DNA of 64,000 nucleotides from Pseudomonas sp. R28(2017) (GCF_002112505.1 NZ_NEHW01000015.1:59952-123951); one strand, 5' to 3'. Positions 17,784 through 29,818 are shown, counted from the stretch's first letter. A program made the numbers and translations. Notes: generated by a model from the sequence alone, not told the origin.

Positions 17784-18151
17784 AGGAGCCCGTGCTGGTG
17801 GCGGTGGTGGATGACGACGAGTCGGTCCGCGAGTCGCTGCCCGACCTGCTCAGGGAGTTCGGTTTTGCGGTCGAGGCATTCGCCTCGGCCGAGGCATTCC
17901 TGGCCTCCCCCTGCAAGGCGCAGGCCCGCTGCCTGATCCTCGACATGGTGATGCCCGGCCTGTCGGGCCCGGACCTGCTCAAGGCCCTGCACGCTGGCGG
18001 CCATGCCATCCCGGTCATCTTCATCACCGCCAACGCCGATGCCTGCCAGCACCCGCGCCTGCCGCGTGCCGGCGTGGTCGACTGCCTGGCCAAGCCTTTC
18101 AGCGAGGCGCAGTTGCTCAAGGCACTGAGCGCCGCGTTGCCGGTCGATTGA
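17780..18151 (+). CDS. Single-domain response regulator (receiver only)
   Basis: This 123-residue stand-alone receiver has VVDDDESVRES at the acidic pocket, the phospho-acceptor Asp in LILDMVMPG (about 55), a Thr in FITANAD and the conserved Lys in CLAKPF. It lacks an output domain. The sequence is FixJ-like. It overlaps the kinase gene by 4 bp and precedes a full-length FixJ/LuxR regulator, so it may act as phosphate sink or modulator within one phosphorelay. Confidence 0.92.
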   Translation: MKEPVLVAVVDDDESVRESLPDLLREFGFAVEAFASAEAFLASPCKAQARCLILDMVMPGLSGPDLLKALHAGGHAIPVIFITANADACQHPRLPRAGVVDCLAKPFSEAQLLKALSAALPVD

Positions 18152-18176
18152 ACCAGGACTTCAAGGAGCACAGCCG

Positions 18177-18836
18177 ATGATCGCCCGCCACCTCAACGCC
18201 TCCCTGACCGCCACGGCGACCCCGCTGGTGTACGTGGTGGACGACGACATTTCCGTGCGCGAGTCGCTGGAGCTGCTGATCCGCTTCGCCAACTGGCAGC
18301 CACGGCTGTTCGACTCCGCCCAGGCCTTCCTCGCCCACCCGCGCGAGGCCGTGCCCAGCTGCCTGGTGCTGGACATCAACCTGCCGGGCCTCAACGGCCT
18401 GGACCTGCAGGCCGCTTTGGCCGGCACCCAGGCGGGCATGCCGATCATCTTCATCACCGGTTGCGGCGACATCCCCGGCACGGTCCGGGCAATGAAGGCC
18501 GGGGCGCTGGAGTTCCTGACCAAGCCGTTCGACGACGGCATCCTGCTGGCCGCCATCCATGCCGCGCTGGAGAAAAGCCGCAGCGCCCTCGAGCGCGACG
18601 TCAAGCTCGAGGAGCTGCGCGCACGCTACGCCTCACTGACCCCACGCGAGCGGGAGATCATGGACCGCGTGGTGGCCGGCTGCATGAACAAGGTCATCGC
18701 CGCCGACCTCGACATCAGCGAGATCACCGTCAAGGCCCACCGCGGCAAGGTCACCCGCAAGATGAAGGCACGTTCGGTGGCGGAGCTGGTGCGCATCGCG
18801 GCACAACTGACGGGGCCCACTGCTGGCGAGCAGTGA
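18177..18836 (+). CDS. FixJ/LuxR-family response regulator
   Basis: This 219-residue regulator has a receiver with YVVDDDISVRES, phospho-acceptor Asp in VLDINLPG (about 66) and FLTKPF. A LuxR-type DNA-binding domain follows (SLTPREREIMDRVVAGCMNK, then DISEITVKAHRGKVTRKM). An AAGGAG ribosome site precedes the ATG. It is probably the transcriptional output of the PAS-kinase operon and the likely binder of the ACACCTAGGTGT palindromes in the hydrolase/MFS promoter. Confidence 0.94.
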   Translation: MIARHLNASLTATATPLVYVVDDDISVRESLELLIRFANWQPRLFDSAQAFLAHPREAVPSCLVLDINLPGLNGLDLQAALAGTQAGMPIIFITGCGDIPGTVRAMKAGALEFLTKPFDDGILLAAIHAALEKSRSALERDVKLEELRARYASLTPREREIMDRVVAGCMNKVIAADLDISEITVKAHRGKVTRKMKARSVAELVRIAAQLTGPTAGEQ

Positions 18837-18922
18837 GCCCCGGGGTCGAGTGTTCAGGCGATCTGTCTCACCAGTTCATGGCCGTGCTCCTCTGTCGTCA
18901 GGCGGGGGGCAGTGGTTGCGTA

Positions 18923-19186
18923 TCAGTTCTCACCGATGCAGTGGTCACCGAGGGTGCGGTAGTTCAGCACCTGGGTCTGGTCGTGGGAGTCGAGGTAGGT
19001 CAGGCGGGCATTGACCACCCCGCAGGCCGGCGTTGCATCCTGGCTGGTCGCCAGCACTTTCTTGATGTCCAGGTGGGTGCCATAGGTGTAGTCGCGGGCA
19101 CTGTCGGCGGCTTCGGCACGGGCGGCCAGGGTGCAGACGTTCAGGGCGGCAAACAGGCAGGCGGTGTAGACGGCTTTGCGGTTCAT
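18923..19186 (-). CDS. DUF2790-family small exported protein
   Basis: This 87-residue protein has a signal peptide (MNRKAVYTACLFAALNVCTLAARAEA) and a mature part ARDYTYGTHLDIKKVLATSQ...CGVVNARLTYLDS, ending in DHC. The pattern (YTYG...LDIKKV, ...VN..LTY.DS.G....L.Y...G..C) is that of DUF2790, a small periplasmic family common in Pseudomonas. Two Cys could form a disulfide. Function is unknown; several relatives are induced by copper or stress, which is knowledge of the family, not seen here. Confidence 0.85.
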   Translation of the reverse strand: MNRKAVYTACLFAALNVCTLAARAEAADSARDYTYGTHLDIKKVLATSQDATPACGVVNARLTYLDSHDQTQVLNYRTLGDHCIGEN

Positions 19187-19518
19187 GGTGATGCGCTCCG
19201 GGCTTCAAGGGGTTCGGTTTGAACCGAGGCGTTACTGCTTCGCTTCGATGGAGCCCATTTGACGCCTGGAACGTACCTGGCTTGTGTCATGATCCCTTGC
19301 GGATCGCATCACTGGGTATCCGCATCGCCTCTGGATACGCTGTGATACAAACGCGCGCAGCCTTCAGCGGGTGCTCTACCCGGCGCGTTCCATCGATCCC
19401 GTTGATGAATACTATCGAGCGGCTCGCCTGTCGACGTGCCACAGCCGGCTCTTATAATCGCCTTCAATTTTCCCTCCCCCTCGCCTGCAACAGGCGACCT
19501 CACCTTGGAATCAGGAAC
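19187..19518. other. Intergenic region before MFS exporter
   Basis: This gap of about 330 bp holds the promoters of the divergent DUF2790 and MFS genes. A small hairpin CGCCTGCAACAGGCG lies about 20 bp before the MFS start. No gene is supported. Confidence 0.5.
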
Positions 19519-20745
19519 ATGCCAAGCGTCAGTCAGGCCTCCCACGGCCTTCCCGAACATGATCAACAAAGCGTCAGGCAGCAGTGGCTGGCGATCCTCT
19601 CGGTCGCCGTGGGCGCCTTCGCCCTGGTCACCAGCGAGTTTCTGCCGGTGGGCGTGCTCAACGATGTGGCCAGCGACCTGGGCATCAGCGCCGGCCAGGC
19701 CGGGCTGATGGTGACGCTGCCCGGCATCATGGCGGCCCTCGCCGCGCCACTGCTGTCGGTAGGCATCGGCGCGATGGACCGGCGCTACCTGCTGATCGGC
19801 CTGACGCTGATCATGATCATCGCCAACTCGGTGGTGGCCTACGCCAGCGACTTCAGCCTGCTGCTGTTCGGCCGCGTGCTGCTGGGCATCAGCATCGGTG
19901 GCTTCTGGGCCACCGCCATCGCCCTCAGCGGCCGCCTGGCGCCCAAGGGCGTGAGCGTGGCCCGGGCCACCTCGATCATCATGGCCGGTGTGACCCTGGC
20001 GACCGTGCTGGGCGTGCCCGTGGGTACTTGGCTCAGTGGCCTGATGGGCTGGCGCATGACCTTCCTGGTCACCGCACTGCTCGGCGTGCCGGTACTGCTG
20101 GCGCAGCTGTTCCTGCTGCCGCGGCTCAACCCGGACAAGGCCATTCACATCCGTGACCTGCCGGCGCTGTTCGTCAACCCGCAAGCCCGGGTCGGCCTGA
20201 TCGCCGTGCTGCTGATCGGCCTGGCGCACTTTGCCGCGTACACCTATGTCGCGCCGTTCTTCAAGCAGAGTTCCGGCTTCGACGGCCCGACCATCGGCTC
20301 GCTGCTGCTGCTTTATGGCGTGGCCGGGGTGATCGGCAACCTGTTCGCCGGCTACGCCGCCAACCAGAGCGTGCGCCACACGCTGATGCTGGTGGCGGTG
20401 ATGATCGGCGTCAGCACCGCACTGTTCCCCTACTTCGCCACCGGCCTGACCGGCGCGGCCATGCTGATCGCGCTGTGGGGCTTCGCCTTTGGCGCGTTCC
20501 CGGCCTGCTCCAGCATCTGGATGTTCGTGGTGGCGCCCAAGGATGTCGAACGCGGCATGCCACTGTTCGTGGCCATGTTCCAGGTGATCATCGCGCTGGG
20601 CTCGTTCTTCGGCGGGCGCATCGTCGACCAGCTGGGCAGCTCGGTGCTGTTGAGCCTGGCCACGGCCCTGGTGGGTTGTGGTTTTGTCACGGTGCTGGTG
20701 CTGGGGCGTAATGTAAGTAACAGCCTGGCGGCGCAGGCTGGCTGA
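19519..20745 (+). CDS. MFS transporter, DHA1 (AraJ/NepI-like) exporter
   Basis: This is a 12-TM major facilitator of 408 residues, inner membrane. Typical features of the DHA1 sugar/nucleoside/drug efflux group are FALVTSEFLPVGVLNDVASD in helix 1, GRVLLGISIGGFWATAIALS in helix 4 and VLGVPVGTWL in helix 5. The chosen ATG (19519) follows AGGA, with short spacing; the reading frame continues 100 codons upstream, but that part has no transporter character. The substrate is unknown. Confidence 0.88.
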   Translation: MPSVSQASHGLPEHDQQSVRQQWLAILSVAVGAFALVTSEFLPVGVLNDVASDLGISAGQAGLMVTLPGIMAALAAPLLSVGIGAMDRRYLLIGLTLIMIIANSVVAYASDFSLLLFGRVLLGISIGGFWATAIALSGRLAPKGVSVARATSIIMAGVTLATVLGVPVGTWLSGLMGWRMTFLVTALLGVPVLLAQLFLLPRLNPDKAIHIRDLPALFVNPQARVGLIAVLLIGLAHFAAYTYVAPFFKQSSGFDGPTIGSLLLLYGVAGVIGNLFAGYAANQSVRHTLMLVAVMIGVSTALFPYFATGLTGAAMLIALWGFAFGAFPACSSIWMFVVAPKDVERGMPLFVAMFQVIIALGSFFGGRIVDQLGSSVLLSLATALVGCGFVTVLVLGRNVSNSLAAQAG

Positions 20746-20825
20746 CACTCCCTGTGGGAGATCACCCAGCCCTTTGGGCTGCGCTGTCGCGCAGCGAACA
20801 AAGCCTCAGCAAGCGCCGCTTTACC

Positions 20826-20911
20826 CTGTGGGAGCGGGCGTGCCCGCGAAGCATGCGACGCGGTGCATGGCACCGGCTTCGCCGGTGTTCGCGGGCACGC
20901 CCGCTCCCACA
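20826..20911. repeat. REP pair (BIME) 1
   Basis: The unit CTGTGGGAGCGGGCGTGCCC is followed after about 35 bp by its inverted copy GGGCACGCCCGCTCCCACA. The spacer itself is partly palindromic (CACCGGCTTCGCCGGTG). This is the P. putida-type REP arrangement, located after the MFS stop. Confidence 0.9.
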
Positions 20912-21058
20912 AGATCCTGCGGCAAGCTGGAAGTCCCACCATTCGTGGGGAAAATGGACCCGCTGCTGGGCGCTGGCCTGGGGTACTTGCGCCCCTTTAT
21001 TTTGCGCACACCAAGCTGCACAAGGACTTGCCCGGCAAACTGCATGTGAAAAAAATGT

Positions 21059-21074
21059 TGGCATAGCCGTTGCT
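21059..21074 (+). promoter_or_regulatory. Sigma-54 (RpoN) promoter of the multicopper oxidase
   Basis: The sequence TGGCATAGCCGTTGCT matches the -24/-12 consensus TGGCACGNNNNTTGCW at all key positions, with GG and GC separated by exactly ten bases. It lies 72 bp before the multicopper oxidase start. Confidence 0.7.
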
Positions 21075-21146
21075 CGAGGCCTGTTAAACCAGGCAAAGCG
21101 CTATCAGTGGCCCGAAGCCACCTAGCTACGAGCGAGGCACCCGACC

Positions 21147-24533
<3,387 letters not shown>

Positions 24534-24550
24534 GTGTGCAGAGCAAGACC

Positions 24551-24569
24551 GGGGCCGCCTGACGGCCCC
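24551..24569 (+). terminator. Stem-loop after multicopper oxidase
   Basis: GGGGCCG-CCTGA-CGGCCCC forms a strong stem 18 bp after the stop codon. There is no T-run, so it is a terminator-like or mRNA-protecting hairpin. Confidence 0.5.
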
Positions 24570-24692
24570 GCGTGACAACGGCGTGCCGGGTATGCGTGAC
24601 ACGCCGCGCCATTGAATCGTCCCGATGAGTCATATTGATGCCTTCCGCCCTTCAGGCTAATACTAAGGTATCTGCCTGGGGAGGCACGGATC

Positions 24693-24947
24693 ATGCAATC
24701 AAGATTTGTTATCGTTCCCGCTGTACCCGTCGAAAAAGAATGCTTTCAATCGGGCTCTCGTTTCTATGCCGCTACCGTTTCTGGTGGCTTCGACATCTAC
24801 GACAACCAGGAGAAATTGCGGCTCAAACCCAGTTATGCGACCAGGTCACAGGCAGAAGCCGCACGCGTGAAGCTGAACAGCGAATGCCGTAATCCAGACG
24901 AGTTATTCCCCTTCTTGCGGGTGGAATGCGCCGGCATCGATCAGTGA
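24693..24947 (+). CDS. Small hypothetical protein
   Basis: This 84-residue protein has a good ribosome site (GGGGAGGC, 9 bases before the ATG), which is the main support for it. It begins MQSRFVIVPAVPVEKECF, has no signal peptide or membrane segment and contains a central GGFDIYDNQEKLRLKPSY and a helical QAEAARVKLNSEC. I recognise no domain. The overlapping frame starting 58 bases earlier lacks a ribosome site. Confidence 0.7.
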   Translation: MQSRFVIVPAVPVEKECFQSGSRFYAATVSGGFDIYDNQEKLRLKPSYATRSQAEAARVKLNSECRNPDELFPFLRVECAGIDQ

Positions 24948-25020
24948 CTGCGAACTGCGCTGCCAGTCATCGCTGGCAGCGCCCGTGGCTCAGGCAACGG
25001 GCCATCTGTCTCGGCACAGA

Positions 25021-25524
25021 TCAGTCGTCGTCGCGCCAGTCCCGATGGTGCTTGCGCCAGCCATAGTGATGGCCACGGTCGTGGTGGCGACCCCGCCAGC
25101 CCCGATCATCGTCGTCATCATCGTCGTAGTCGCGACCACGGGAATGGTGGCCACTTTCATCATCGTATTCCCGGCCCATGTGGTTACCCAGGGCGCCACC
25201 CACGCCGCCACCGGCTGCCGCGCCAATCAGGCTGCCCGTGGTACCGCCCATCTGGCGGCCGACCACGTTGCCGCCGGCTGCACCCAGTGCGCCGCCAATG
25301 GCAGCTTCGCCACGGCTGTGTTTGTTGGCACCCACCGCACCACCGGCCGCGCCACCCAGGCCAGCGCCGATCGCCGAGCCGGTGTTGCCACCGATCGACT
25401 GGCCGACCACCGAGCCCAATACCCCGCCCAATGCGCCGCCTATGCCTGCTTCGGTATTGCCGCCTGCCGATGCGACGCCGCTCAGCAAGCCAAGGGACAA
25501 CAACAGAATCGAGGAGTACTTCAT
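25021..25524 (-). CDS. Glycine-zipper lipid-associated exported protein with charged tail
   Basis: This is a 167-residue exported protein with a signal peptide (MKYSSILLLSLGLLSGVASAG). A long Gly/Ala region of repeated GxxxG motifs (GGALGGVLGSVVGQSIGG, GGALGAAGGNVVG and others) at about 25-115 can form paired membrane-active helices, as in glycine-zipper proteins. The C-terminal tail is extremely charged (DDDDDDD, then HH/RR/DR repeats ending DWRDDD) and may bind metal or anionic polymers. I start at 25524; five extra codons upstream start at a GTG or equivalent without a clear ribosome site. Confidence 0.8.
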   Translation of the reverse strand: MKYSSILLLSLGLLSGVASAGGNTEAGIGGALGGVLGSVVGQSIGGNTGSAIGAGLGGAAGGAVGANKHSRGEAAIGGALGAAGGNVVGRQMGGTTGSLIGAAAGGGVGGALGNHMGREYDDESGHHSRGRDYDDDDDDDRGWRGRHHDRGHHYGWRKHHRDWRDDD

Positions 25525-25677
25525 GCGTAAAAGCCTCAAAGGGATGCCGAGGCGATCCTGAGGCTCTGCACGGGGGCTTACAATTGAAATCCGACGAGTA
25601 ACACGGCGTGGAAAAATTCTCTAAGCTACTGTTTTTTCGGTGAAACTTCAGGGCTTTTTAGCGGTCTTTGGCTAATT

Positions 25678-25701
25678 GCCAGGCTCGGCGCCGAGCCTGG
25701 C
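25678..25701. repeat. Perfect 24-bp palindrome
   Basis: A perfect inverted repeat with core AGGCTCGGCGCCGAGCCT and no loop. It lies in a gene-free gap of about 300 bp between the glycine-zipper gene (transcribed away from it) and the 3' end of the DUF2251-like gene. It may be an operator or, in RNA, a terminator-like hairpin. Confidence 0.6.
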
Positions 25702-25828
25702 GCTCCTGCTGTTCTGCAATGGGGGTAGATCTGTGCCGGGCGGCACGGCGCCAAGATCGAACACCCTCGTTCCGCTAGCGCCGAGGGGTTCATGCATCAA
25801 CCCCTTTCGCGCTGAGCATGAAGCCGCG

Positions 25829-26233
25829 TCAGGCAAAATGCCGCAGCGCGCTGTCATCCCACTCCTGGCTGGCATGCGACCAGCCATTGTCCGTCGGCAG
25901 CGGGAACCCGGTGCGGTTGTGCCCCTGCCTGGCTTCGAAATCGAAGACCGCATGCGGGTAGTCGTTGATCAGCAGCAGCGCCTTGCGGTGGTCCTCGGAC
26001 CAGGCAATCTTGACCGTGGAGGGCTTGTCCCGGTCCGCGACGCTCTCCACGTCGTAGATGTGCAGCGCAGTCTGGATCGGGTTGCCGGCGCCTGATGTAT
26101 CCAGGGCGTAGAAATAGCCGGTTTCCTCATCGTCCTCGAACACCACGACGTAGGGCCCTTCCCCGGCCGGTGCCTCAACCACCAGGCCGTCCCCTACGAT
26201 CAATTCGTTCTGTGCGGCGAGATAGGCAGGCAT
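25829..26233 (-). CDS. DUF2251-like small cytosolic protein
   Basis: This 134-residue acidic protein has no signal peptide. The segment VVVFEDDEETGYFYALDTS at about 28-46 and the tail FPLPTDNGWSHASQEWDDSA resemble DUF2251 as I remember it; I cannot confirm this by search. The ATG at 26233 is preceded by an AGGAAAAGGA ribosome site; the frame extends 31 codons upstream without one. Function is unknown. Confidence 0.7.
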   Translation of the reverse strand: MPAYLAAQNELIVGDGLVVEAPAGEGPYVVVFEDDEETGYFYALDTSGAGNPIQTALHIYDVESVADRDKPSTVKIAWSEDHRKALLLINDYPHAVFDFEARQGHNRTGFPLPTDNGWSHASQEWDDSALRHFA

Positions 26234-26360
26234 GTTGGCAATCCTTTTCCTGTGAGAGAAGGCTTGATCATGCCCAGCAACGACTGCCCGCTGCAAGCGA
26301 ATCTGGATTGCGCCCTGGCGCCGCAATCAAGCCGCCCCGCGCCTGGCTTTGGCACCGTCT

Positions 26361-27131
26361 TCAATCCAGCACCGGCTTGAGCAACGCCTGCGCCTCATAC
26401 AGCGTCGCCAGGTAGCGCAGGCGCATTTCGTCGATGCTCAACCGGGACGCATGGGTGGTGATAGTCAAGGTCGCCTTCAACTGGCCGCTGCGGTCGAGCA
26501 GCGGCACACCCAGCACACGCATGCCGATCTCGTATTCCTGATCGACGATGCTGTAGCCCTGCGCCCTCACCCGCTGCAACTCCGCCTCCAGCAGTGCCCT
26601 GTCGGTCTGGGTGTAGGGCGTCAGCGCATTCAGCGGGTTGCGCGCAAAGTATTCCTCACGCTGCCCCTCCTCCAGCCACGCCAACCAGACCCGGCCGCTT
26701 GCCGTGCAATACATCGGTACCCGTGACCCGGGGCGGATCGACAACGAAGCGATGTGGCTGTAGCGGCTGCGCACCAGGTGAATGATCTCGTCGCCATCAC
26801 GGCTGCCCACCGACACATGCTCCTGGGTCTGCCGCGCCACCTGCTCGACGATCGGCCGCAGCATGCGCGGCAACTGCGCCGAATCGACATAGGCCTGGCC
26901 GAGGCGCAGGGCCTTGGGGGTCAGCCAGTAATGGCGGTTGTCGGTCTCGGCGAAGCCTTCGTGCACCAGCGTCAGCAGAAAGCGCCGTGCGGCGCTGGGG
27001 GTCAGGCCGGACAACCTGGCTGCCTGGGGCACGCTCAGGCGTGGTTGATCGGCACTGAACAGCTGCATCAGCGCCAGGCCTTTCTGCAGGCCGGCGATCA
27101 GATCGCGGGGGTGGATCTCGGACTGGGGCAT
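26361..27131 (-). CDS. IclR-family regulator (PcaR/PobR-like group)
   Basis: This 256-residue regulator has an N-terminal winged helix (SVPQAARLSGLTPSAARRFL, then TLVHEGFAE) and an IclR ligand domain (SLSIRPGSRVPMYCTASGRV near 140-160, then GYSIVDQEYEIGMRVLGVPL). Its tail fits IclR-type aromatic catabolism regulators such as PcaR. It is divergent from a shikimate-dehydrogenase-like gene. Two TGCGATTATCGCA-type sites in the shared promoter, and a perfect TTCGATTATCGAA site further on before an MFS gene, are probably its operators. Confidence 0.92.
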   Translation of the reverse strand: MPQSEIHPRDLIAGLQKGLALMQLFSADQPRLSVPQAARLSGLTPSAARRFLLTLVHEGFAETDNRHYWLTPKALRLGQAYVDSAQLPRMLRPIVEQVARQTQEHVSVGSRDGDEIIHLVRSRYSHIASLSIRPGSRVPMYCTASGRVWLAWLEEGQREEYFARNPLNALTPYTQTDRALLEAELQRVRAQGYSIVDQEYEIGMRVLGVPLLDRSGQLKATLTITTHASRLSIDEMRLRYLATLYEAQALLKPVLD

Positions 27132-27160
27132 GTACGCGGCTCTTGGAAAGGGGCAATTAC

Positions 27161-27193
27161 TGCGATAACCGAAAGGTGGCTGCGATTATCGCA
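27161..27193. promoter_or_regulatory. Paired IclR operator sites in the regulator/dehydrogenase promoter
   Basis: A palindrome TGCGATTATCGCA sits at 27181-27193, and a 13-bp relative TGCGATAACCGAA at 27161-27173, exactly 20 bp apart. Both resemble the perfect TTCGATTATCGAA site at 32032-32044. Confidence 0.6.
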
Positions 27194-27276
27194 TCAAACA
27201 GCCGATCAGCGCATTGTTGACGTTGCCGCCCCACGACAAGCTTGCCTCCACAACAACAGCCATAACGGAGGTCAGC

Positions 27277-28086
27277 ATGATCCGAGGTTCGACAGAACTG
27301 GTCGCCATCGTCGGTTCGCCTATCGCCCAGGTGAAGTCGCCGGAAAACTTCAACACCTGGTTCGCCCACAACGCCCGCGACCTGGCGATGCTTCCCATCG
27401 ACCTGCAGGAAACAGCACTGGGCGCCTTTGTCGACCACCTGCGCGGTTGGCGCAACCTGCGCGGCTGCGTGGTCACCGTGCCGTACAAGCAGGCCCTGGC
27501 CACGCGGCTGGACGGGCTTAGCGAGCGCGCCCAGGCACTGGGCTCGGTCAACGTGATCCGCCGTGAACACGACGGCCGCCTGCTGGGCGACAACGTCGAT
27601 GGCGCGGGCTTCCTCGGTGCCGCCCGCCTGCAAGGCTTCGTGGCCAGCGGCAAGCGCGCACTGGTGGTGGGTTGCGGCGGGGTCGGCAGTGCGATCGCCT
27701 ATGCACTGGGTGAAGCGGGCATTGCCAGCCTCACCCTCAGCGACCCCAGCGCCGAACGCGTCGGTGCACTGGGTGAAGTGCTAGGCAATGCCTTCCCGGC
27801 GCTTCAAGTCGCCACCCTTTACCGCTCACTGGAAGCCTTCGACCTGGTCGTCAACGCCTCCCCCGTCGGCATGGGCAACAGCGGCGAGCTGCCTCTGCCC
27901 GCCGCGCTGCTGCAGACCCTGAAGGCCGCCACGCTGGTGGCCGACGTGGTCACCTCGCCGGAAATCACCCCGCTGCTGCACCAGGCCCGCGAACGCGGCT
28001 GCCCGATCCAGACCGGTGCACAAATGGCCTTCGCCCAGCTGGGCCACCTCGGCGCCTTCATGGGCGTCACACCGCTGGAGATCTGA
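27277..28086 (+). CDS. Shikimate-dehydrogenase-like NAD(P)-dependent oxidoreductase
   Basis: This is a 269-residue AroE-family enzyme. The catalytic Lys (VTVPYK, K71) and Asp (NVDGAGF, D108) are present, and the nucleotide-binding loop is GCGGVGSAIAYALG at 132-145. The N-terminal substrate motif, normally GxPIxHSxSPxxHN, is altered to GSPIAQVKSPENFN, so the hydroxyl-binding Ser-x-Ser pair is not conserved and the substrate is probably not shikimate itself. The start at 27277 follows GGAGG. It heads an operon with two FAD dehydrogenases, a NIPSNAP protein and an MFS permease, which points to catabolism of a cyclic polyol or acid, not to chorismate synthesis. Confidence 0.88.
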   Translation: MIRGSTELVAIVGSPIAQVKSPENFNTWFAHNARDLAMLPIDLQETALGAFVDHLRGWRNLRGCVVTVPYKQALATRLDGLSERAQALGSVNVIRREHDGRLLGDNVDGAGFLGAARLQGFVASGKRALVVGCGGVGSAIAYALGEAGIASLTLSDPSAERVGALGEVLGNAFPALQVATLYRSLEAFDLVVNASPVGMGNSGELPLPAALLQTLKAATLVADVVTSPEITPLLHQARERGCPIQTGAQMAFAQLGHLGAFMGVTPLEI

Positions 28087-28090
28087 AGCC

Positions 28091-29818
28091 ATGAGCGTTA
28101 GCGAACAAGCGGTGTACGATCTGGTGGTGCTCGGCAGCGGTGCCGGGGGCTTCGCCACGGCAGCCACGGCGGCCCGCCGCGGGCTGAAGGTGCTGGTGGT
28201 GGAAAAGGCCGAACGCTTTGGCGGTACCTCGGCGATTTCCGGCGGCGCGGTGTGGATCTACGGCAGCGATCAGGCCCAGGCGGCCGGTGCCAAGGACTCC
28301 CCCGAGGCCATGCGCACCTACCTCAAGACGATCATCGGCGCCGGTTACAACCCGGCGCTGGTGGATGCCTTCATCGAGCAGGGCCACCAGGCCCTACGCT
28401 GGTTGGAACGCAACACCGAACTGCGCTACGGCCTGCGCCCGCATTCGCCGGACTACTACCCCGACGAACCCGGCGCCACCGAGTTCGGCCGTGCCCTGGA
28501 GATGGTCGAGTACGACGGTCGCCACCTCGGCGCGCGCTTCAAGGACCTGCAGATGCCGCCGCCGGGCATGCTGCTGTTCGGCGGCATGATGGTCAACCGC
28601 GTGGACATCCAGCACTTCCTCAACCTGCGCCGCTCGCCCGCCTCGCTGTGGCATTGCCTGAAGCTGATGGCACGTTATGCGCGGGACCGGCTGCGCCACC
28701 CACGCGGGACCCGCCTGACCACCGGCAACGCGCTGATCGCACGCCTGGCCAGCAGCGCCTTCGCCCACGGCAGTGAACTGTGGCTGCGCAGCGAGGCACA
28801 GGAGCTGATCGTCGAACGCGGCGCGGTAACCGGCGTGATCGTGCAACGCGAAGGCCGATTGATACGGGTGCAGGCGCGTGGTGGCGTGGTCTGCGCCATG
28901 GGTGGTTTTGCCGCCGGCAAACTGGCAGCAGGCTATCGCCCGGACGCCGCAACCACCCACCTGAGCATGTCGCCGGCCACCAATGACGGCGCCGCCCTGC
29001 GCCTAGGCGAGGCGGTGGCGGCGGCACAGGGGGAAGGCCTGGCGGCCAATTTCTTCTGGGCGCCGGTGTCCGAATTGCGCCACGCCAATGGCCAGTGCGA
29101 GCGCTTTCCGCACCTGGTCACCGATCGCGCCAAGCCTGGGGTGATCGCGGTCGACCCGGCCGGGCGGCGCTTCGTCAACGAATCCAACTCCTACCACCAC
29201 TTCGTGCAGACCATGCTCGCCAACGGTATCGGCCATTGCTGGCTGATCTGCGACGCCGAGGCAATGAACCGATACGGCCTGGGCCTGGCGCGGCCAAAGC
29301 CGGTAGACAATGCGGCGCTGATCGCCGCCGGCTACCTGCAGCGCGCCGCCAGCGTGCCCGCCCTGGCGGCGGCCATCGGCGTCGACCCGCAGGCCCTGCA
29401 ACAGACGCTGGAGCGCTTCAATGCCGACGTCGGCAACGGCATCGACCGTGCATTCGGCAAGGGCGGCAACAGCTACAACCGCTACATGGGTGACCCCCAG
29501 CACCAACCCAACCCGTGCCTGGCACCGCTGACCAAGGCGCCGTTCTACGCCGTCCGCATCCATACCGGCGACCTCGGTTCGGCACGCGGCCTGGTCACCG
29601 ACGCCAAGGCCAACGTGCTGAACCGCAGCGGCGCGCCGATTGCCGGGCTGTATGCCGTGGGCAACGACATGAATTCAATGATGAACGGCACCTACCCCGG
29701 CCCCGGCATCACCCTTGGCCCCGCCCTCACCTTCGGCTGGCTCGCCGCCAGCCATATCGCCGAGCGCCTGCAGGCGCCAGCCACCCACCTGGAGCAACCC
29801 GCATGTACTACGAACTGA
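28091..29818 (+). CDS. FAD-dependent dehydrogenase 1 (3-ketosteroid-dehydrogenase/fumarate-reductase-like)
   Basis: This is a 575-residue flavoprotein. FAD binding is shown by VVLGSGAGGFATA at the N-terminus, VEKAERFGGTSAISGGAVW at about 40-58 and the C-terminal GLYAVGNDMNSMMNGTYPG plus TLGPALTFGWLAASH. This arrangement is shared by fumarate-reductase flavoprotein subunits and 3-ketosteroid delta-1-dehydrogenases, which introduce or reduce a C=C next to a carbonyl. It starts 4 bp after the AroE-like stop and overlaps the NIPSNAP gene by 16 bp, so the genes are coupled. Substrate unknown. Confidence 0.88.
   Translation: MSVSEQAVYDLVVLGSGAGGFATAATAARRGLKVLVVEKAERFGGTSAISGGAVWIYGSDQAQAAGAKDSPEAMRTYLKTIIGAGYNPALVDAFIEQGHQALRWLERNTELRYGLRPHSPDYYPDEPGATEFGRALEMVEYDGRHLGARFKDLQMPPPGMLLFGGMMVNRVDIQHFLNLRRSPASLWHCLKLMARYARDRLRHPRGTRLTTGNALIARLASSAFAHGSELWLRSEAQELIVERGAVTGVIVQREGRLIRVQARGGVVCAMGGFAAGKLAAGYRPDAATTHLSMSPATNDGAALRLGEAVAAAQGEGLAANFFWAPVSELRHANGQCERFPHLVTDRAKPGVIAVDPAGRRFVNESNSYHHFVQTMLANGIGHCWLICDAEAMNRYGLGLARPKPVDNAALIAAGYLQRAASVPALAAAIGVDPQALQQTLERFNADVGNGIDRAFGKGGNSYNRYMGDPQHQPNPCLAPLTKAPFYAVRIHTGDLGSARGLVTDAKANVLNRSGAPIAGLYAVGNDMNSMMNGTYPGPGITLGPALTFGWLAASHIAERLQAPATHLEQPACTTN

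Larger units (their letters stand above)
20746..21146. other. Intergenic region with REP pair and sigma-54 promoter
   Basis: This 400-bp gap contains a REP pair at its left and a sigma-54 promoter at its right, both listed separately. No gene is supported inside it. Confidence 0.7.
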
